DNA from: Paracoccaceae bacterium
GTDB taxonomy: Bacteria; Pseudomonadota; Alphaproteobacteria; Rhodobacterales; Rhodobacteraceae
Direction: 5' to 3'
Assembly: GCA_003564655.1 (NCBI GenBank)
Contig: PXES01000319.1
Location: forward strand, 1-11,906
DNA: 11,906 bases
Below the pieces are notes generated by a model. The model worked only from the letters and a program-made list of their open reading frames with translations, ran no database searches and was not told where the DNA came from. The position numbers were made by a program, and so were the translations under genes. Positions 11,675 to 11,906 of the stretch are shown here, one piece after another. Within the stretch, counting starts at the first letter, position 1, and every line of letters starts with the position of its first letter.

Positions 11675-11906
11675 AGAGCGCGTTGGGCGGCGCGCGCCCC
11701 TCGGCCGCGGCGATGGCGTTCTCCACTGCCATCAGCCCCATCTCCTCGCGGACATCCAGCGCGGCCGTGCCCAGATGCGGCAGCAGGGTGACATTTTCGC
11801 GCGCCCGCAGCGCTGCGGGGACTTCGGGCTCGAACTCGTAGACATCGAGCCCCGCACCCGCGATCCGGCCTGCGTCGAGGGCGGCGACAAGCGCCGCCTC
11901 GTCCAC
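11673..11906 (-). CDS. D-isomer specific 2-hydroxyacid dehydrogenase, C-terminal fragment (5' end outside window)
   Basis: Seventy-seven residues remain before the TGA at 11673-11675. VDEAALVAALDAGRIAGAGL is the end of the nucleotide-binding domain, GLDVYEFEPEVP contains the conserved Glu-Pro turn, and LLPHLGTAALDVREEMG holds the catalytic His in the PHLG motif. This fits NAD(P)-dependent reductases of glyoxylate, hydroxypyruvate or related 2-keto acids. The first visible codon, GTG (Val), is internal, corresponding to the usual GxxVDE motif, so the gene continues beyond the right edge. The exact substrate cannot be set from this fragment. Its stop codon runs into the hairpin at 11591-11674. 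Confidence 0.92.
   Translation of the reverse strand: MDEAALVAALDAGRIAGAGLDVYEFEPEVPAALRARENVTLLPHLGTAALDVREEMGLMAVENAIAAAEGRAPPNAL

Overview
The window is GC-rich, densely coded DNA. Its gene content and intergenic style point to an alphaproteobacterium of the Rhodobacteraceae (Rhodobacter/Paracoccus/Roseobacter type). The identification rests on protein recognition (a DUF3734-type patatin beside 3-hydroxybutyrate dehydrogenase, a P-loop protein beside metA, psuG, DUF502) and on TTGACC-type promoters; no rRNA or other marker gene is present.

Layout, left to right. 1-743 (-): a family 2 glycosyltransferase of the dolichol-phosphate mannosyltransferase type, cut by the left edge. 744-1108: no convincing gene. 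1109-2926 (-): a secreted YejA-type peptide-binding protein of an ABC importer. 2927-3309: a regulatory interval with back-to-back promoters, a candidate ~75-nt small RNA ending in a textbook intrinsic terminator, a five-copy 12-bp tandem repeat, a 16-bp palindrome and a CTGC-N3-GCAG site. 3310-5204 (+): D-3-hydroxybutyrate dehydrogenase (bdhA) followed by a patatin-like lipid acyl hydrolase. 5179-5871 (-): a DUF502 membrane protein whose 3' end overlaps the patatin gene. 5938-6843 (-): pseudouridine-5'-phosphate glycosidase (psuG). 7110-8270 (-): a ROK-family repressor. 8271-8759: 489 bp without a gene but with much structure. 8760-11513 (-): a probable operon reading P-loop ATPase of unknown role, metA, alpha/beta-hydrolase lipoprotein. 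11673-11906 (-): the C-terminal end of a D-2-hydroxyacid dehydrogenase, cut by the right edge.

How the genes may work together. bdhA and the patatin form a two-gene unit plausibly concerned with 3-hydroxybutyrate/polyhydroxybutyrate or lipid turnover; the adjacent small RNA and PhaR-like site fit that theme. The P-loop gene, metA and the lipoprotein share one promoter; MetA carries the residue (Glu111) that predicts acetyl-CoA rather than succinyl-CoA use. PsuG is next to a possible ROK regulator, but no pseudouridine kinase gene is visible.

The most unusual signals are two intergenic hairpins with unrelated, perfect stems (14 and 21 bp) that carry almost the same 25-nt loop. On the minus strand, the strand transcribed by the neighbouring genes, that loop contains a canonical four-tract G-quadruplex sequence with single-base linkers. 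The candidate sRNA upstream of bdhA is the second strong lead.
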